Source: Saccharina japonica
Lineage: Eukaryota; Sar; Phaeophyceae; Laminariales; Laminariaceae
Direction of reading: 5' to 3'
NCBI GenBank assembly: GCA_008828725.1
Contig: MEHQ01003574.1
Coordinates: 558,001-622,000, forward strand
Length of the DNA: 64,000 nt
Shown: positions 61,301 through 64,000 of the stretch, one piece after another
Layout of the letters: each line of letters starts with the position of its first letter
Numbering within the stretch: position 1 is the first letter of the stretch
Translations under genes and position numbers: made by a program
The notes under the pieces: model-generated
Seen by the model: only the letters and a program-made list of their open reading frames with translations
Told to the model about the DNA's origin: nothing
Databases searched by the model: none

Positions 61301-61997
61301 AAAGGTTATGGTACCACTTTGTGGCTCGTTCATAATCTTATCAGCAACATAGTGCCAAAGAAAATGGGTGTACCCCTCGTATGGAGCATAAAGTTGGCCA
61401 CTATGTTCCCCAAGATTGAAAAATCCAACAAAAAGGGGTGTCTCGTCATCATCTGACCCCTGAGATGATGCCAGGCACAATACGCCAATATCTTGGTTGG
61501 CTCTTTTATTGTTCCGCAAATATATACGATAATACATGCCTTACACTATATACGAGAACGATACGTATAATATGTACGTATGACGTACACCGAGTACGTA
61601 TAAGAAAACGATACGTACCATATTTTGAATACATACGAGTATTATGTTGCTTTGGCCATAGGCACTGCTGCTGCACAGCCTTTATCTTTGTTTGCCGAAA
61701 TAAAACTCGGGAAGAAAAAAGAGCCACAAAGTGGTACGATAACGTTTGGTCTATAAAAGCTTGGAAAAAAAGTCGTTTTTCGTAAGTTTTCGAGTTGCCG
61801 CATTGTGAGCTGCGACTATTGCAGAGGGTGCTCATGCACCGAGCGCTGCCACCTACTCTCTGTGTCATCTACTGGAACCCGCGTTGTGTGAATAGCTATC
61901 ACCATGTAGGCTGCACTAAAGTATAGGCCCACGAATAAGAAAGAGCCTATTAGTAATAAGAATACAAGGTTCACTTTTGGGGGGACGGTAAGAAAAA

Positions 61998-63354
61998 GGG
62001 CAGCGGCCAAAAACAGGTACACCTGGTCCGTTCGGGGCCAAAAACAGGTACATACTAAAATCAAGTTTAAAACCCACCCCACGAACCTGCCGTTCCTTGC
62101 AATGCAAAGTAGAGTTTTTTCATGCTCTTCGTGCTCGCCCGGTGGCTACGTATACGAGTAGCTGCTATTAATAGTACGAGGAACGCACGCCTGCTGCTGT
62201 ATTCTCCCTTCTCAACTTTTTTTGTGACACCCTTGGTATTCCAAGTCAACCACAATCCCGAAGGGGAGCCTTCTATCTCGTATTATGTCGGCGGAGGTGT
62301 GCAGGNATTTTTATTATGTTAAAATTTGTCAATATTTTATTGTTGTGGCGCTCAAGGTCAGGATACCGCACACGCACGCACGCGTGACATATGGGACACA
62401 GCAGTTCTCGTACAACAGTACGAGTAGTGGTGGGATAGTATTTGCAGAAGAAGTGGAAAAGGACGCACCGAAGAAGGGGCTGAAACTCTCGACCAAACCT
62501 GTCTACTACGTAAAAAAATCCACTTGTTTGTTGTTTGCTGTCTGTCTTATATAATATGTGGGGTCTGGGTTATATTATACGCACAATAATACAAAAAAAA
62601 AAATGCATCGCTATGAGGATCGAACTCAAGGCTTCACATTCAAAATCGGACATGGTGACCATTTGACTATATGACCAGAAATGATTTGCCCAAATACCGG
62701 TACAGTATTATTTGTCGCGACTCGCGCCAGGCGCACGACACATACATCATGCAAGCACAGGCAGGCAGCAGACAGCAGCGCACAAGAGAGAGAGAGGTGT
62801 GGTGTGATTGCTGATGACGGATGTGCAAGCCCCCGATGAAGTAACCACTAACAGCTACAGCAGTACCCGGCGAACCTGCCACAGGAACGCCTGCTGCTGC
62901 TTGTGCTTCTAGGCGGGGCTGTGACCTCGTTTGTGTTCGTTGCGTGTTGTCTGATGTCTCGTAGATTTCTGGGGTGAGCTTCAGGGAAGAAACACAAACA
63001 ATCGAAAATATAAGGACAGCAGTTGGTATACTCCAAGATCCTACTCGTATGATATTGGATTAAAGAGGCCATTCAGATATGTGTGTGTGTCGCTCGAGTG
63101 GCGTGTAGTGCGAGGTGCGAAGGGAGAAGGGGGTCTCCGCGTACGTCGGCATTTGTATAGGGGGCATAGGATGGAACTATGAAGGGCCTCTGATTGGCTT
63201 AAAAACGACAAAAAAAAGGTGAAAGTCAACCAGAGTAGACAAAATCAGGTATACCTGGGTTTTGAAGAGGCAAAAACCGGTACAACGAGTTTTTAAGTAT
63301 GTACCTGGTTTTGGCCGCAAATGAACGAGGTATACCTTTTTTTGGCAGCTGCCC
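61998..63354. mobile_element. MULE-like short TIR element, right copy with block C
   Basis: Mirror of 52,925-53,513 with the same 9-bp duplication (TAAGAAAAA at 61,989-61,997 and 63,355-63,363) and the same GGGCAGC ends. It is 1,357 bases long because block C lies inside it, with an N at one border. Confidence 0.85.
62307..63073. repeat. Block C, right-arm copy
   Basis: Reverse complement of 57,636-58,396 with minor differences, for example an extra CGTACT-type insertion near 62,420. The N at 62,306 is immediately next to the block border. It includes the mirrored tRNA-Gln-like relic (62,606-62,676). Confidence 0.85.
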
Positions 63355-63589
63355 TAAGAAAAATGTACCAAGAAAATGTGCTCAGCGGCGAGCGCCACAC
63401 TAAATGCTATATAATATTCTATACTAAAGATCAAACAAGGATGGTGTCACCACTCTATCACGTTAACTCGTCGGAACACTAAAGTATACCTGCTACGTTT
63501 ATTTCAGACTGTTTAACTTAATTTTAATTAATTTTAATTATTTCTCCCCCCACAAATAGACACACACTTCTTGAATTCTACAGCCTCAG

Positions 63590-63722
63590 ATTGTGTCCCC
63601 CTCATACGGGATGTACATCCTACATGAGGACATATACAATCCATAAGTATACGCGCGATCGAAGTATTACACTTAGCTAGCAAATATGTGTTTCGACGAA
63701 ATCCTCGAGCTCACAGCTGTTG
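63590..63722. repeat. Fold-back element end, right arm
   Basis: Mirror of 52,559-52,690, in the same orientation as the left part of the fold-back element at 41,838-41,955. It is followed by the T-run and SINE-like mirror at 63,728-63,845. Confidence 0.7.
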
Positions 63723-64000
63723 TTTTTTTTTTATTTTTTTTAATAAAATTGTAAGGCATGCTCAGATTAGGTGTTTCATGATGAGTCCGTTGGGCTACCG
63801 CTACAAAAGGTTAACCTACCACTTATTAACCAATCAAAGCCTTACAACATTGGCCGGCCCGTACTGTATACCAGTACTATCAATCAGGTGCGTAGAACGT
63901 ACGGCTGTTGAGATTTTCCTATAAAAAATTAGGTCAGGGTAAAAGAAAGAGATATGATACGTTAAACTATATGGTACAACAAAAGCAGCACAGAGTAGCA

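Larger units (their letters stand above)
59190..64000. repeat. Large inverted repeat, right arm (continues past the window)
   Basis: Reverse complement of 52,280-56,690, interrupted by block C (62,307-63,073), which the left arm lacks, and by other small indels. The last base of the window is still within the match. Confidence 0.93.

Overview
The window reads as nuclear DNA of a photosynthetic stramenopile (brown-alga-like or a close relative). This is inferred from three things: genes split into 10-16 short exons; three predicted proteins that begin with a secretory signal peptide followed by a Phe near the predicted cleavage site, as in stramenopile plastid targeting (citramalate synthase, zeta-carotene isomerase and a 150-residue unknown); and abundant CAG/GCT-type repeats coding for poly-Gln or poly-Ser. 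Exons were joined by hand. For four genes the joined exons keep one open frame end to end, which is the main support for the models.

Layout. 1-2,697: a minisatellite and an interrupted Gln-rich reading frame on the minus strand. 3,635-8,671 (+): mRNA cap guanine-N7 methyltransferase, 12 exons. 9,186-9,960: a short terminal-inverted-repeat element. 11,470-21,096: an array rich in the palindromic words CTCCGAG/CTCGGAG, and a direct tandem duplication of about 4.7 kb in which each unit carries the same small membrane-protein gene on the minus strand. 29,438-21,549 (-): plastid (R)-citramalate synthase, 15 exons, with repeat insertions in intron 1. 38,979-31,662 (-): STI1/Hop co-chaperone, 16 exons. 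41,028-46,633 (+): 15-cis-zeta-carotene isomerase (Z-ISO), 10 exons, with a fold-back element in intron 1. 50,509-47,287 (-): an unrecognised multi-exon gene whose last four exons are well defined.

52,280-64,000: a large imperfect inverted repeat that runs off the right edge. Each arm carries a MULE-like short element with a 9-bp target duplication, a decayed hAT transposon packed with CCGTC-type repeats, and a copy of the first exon of a plastid-targeted small gene. Only the right-hand copy of that gene is complete, as three exons at 59,670-58,768. The order of sub-blocks differs between the arms, and a single N sits exactly on one of the block junctions.

The genes do not form a pathway or operon; they are independent eukaryotic housekeeping genes. 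Cap methylation and Hsp70-Hsp90 transfer act in nucleus and cytosol, while isoleucine precursor synthesis and carotenoid isomerisation act in the plastid. The least explained parts are the inverted repeat with its small plastid-targeted gene, the duplicated small membrane protein, and the 47-50 kb gene.
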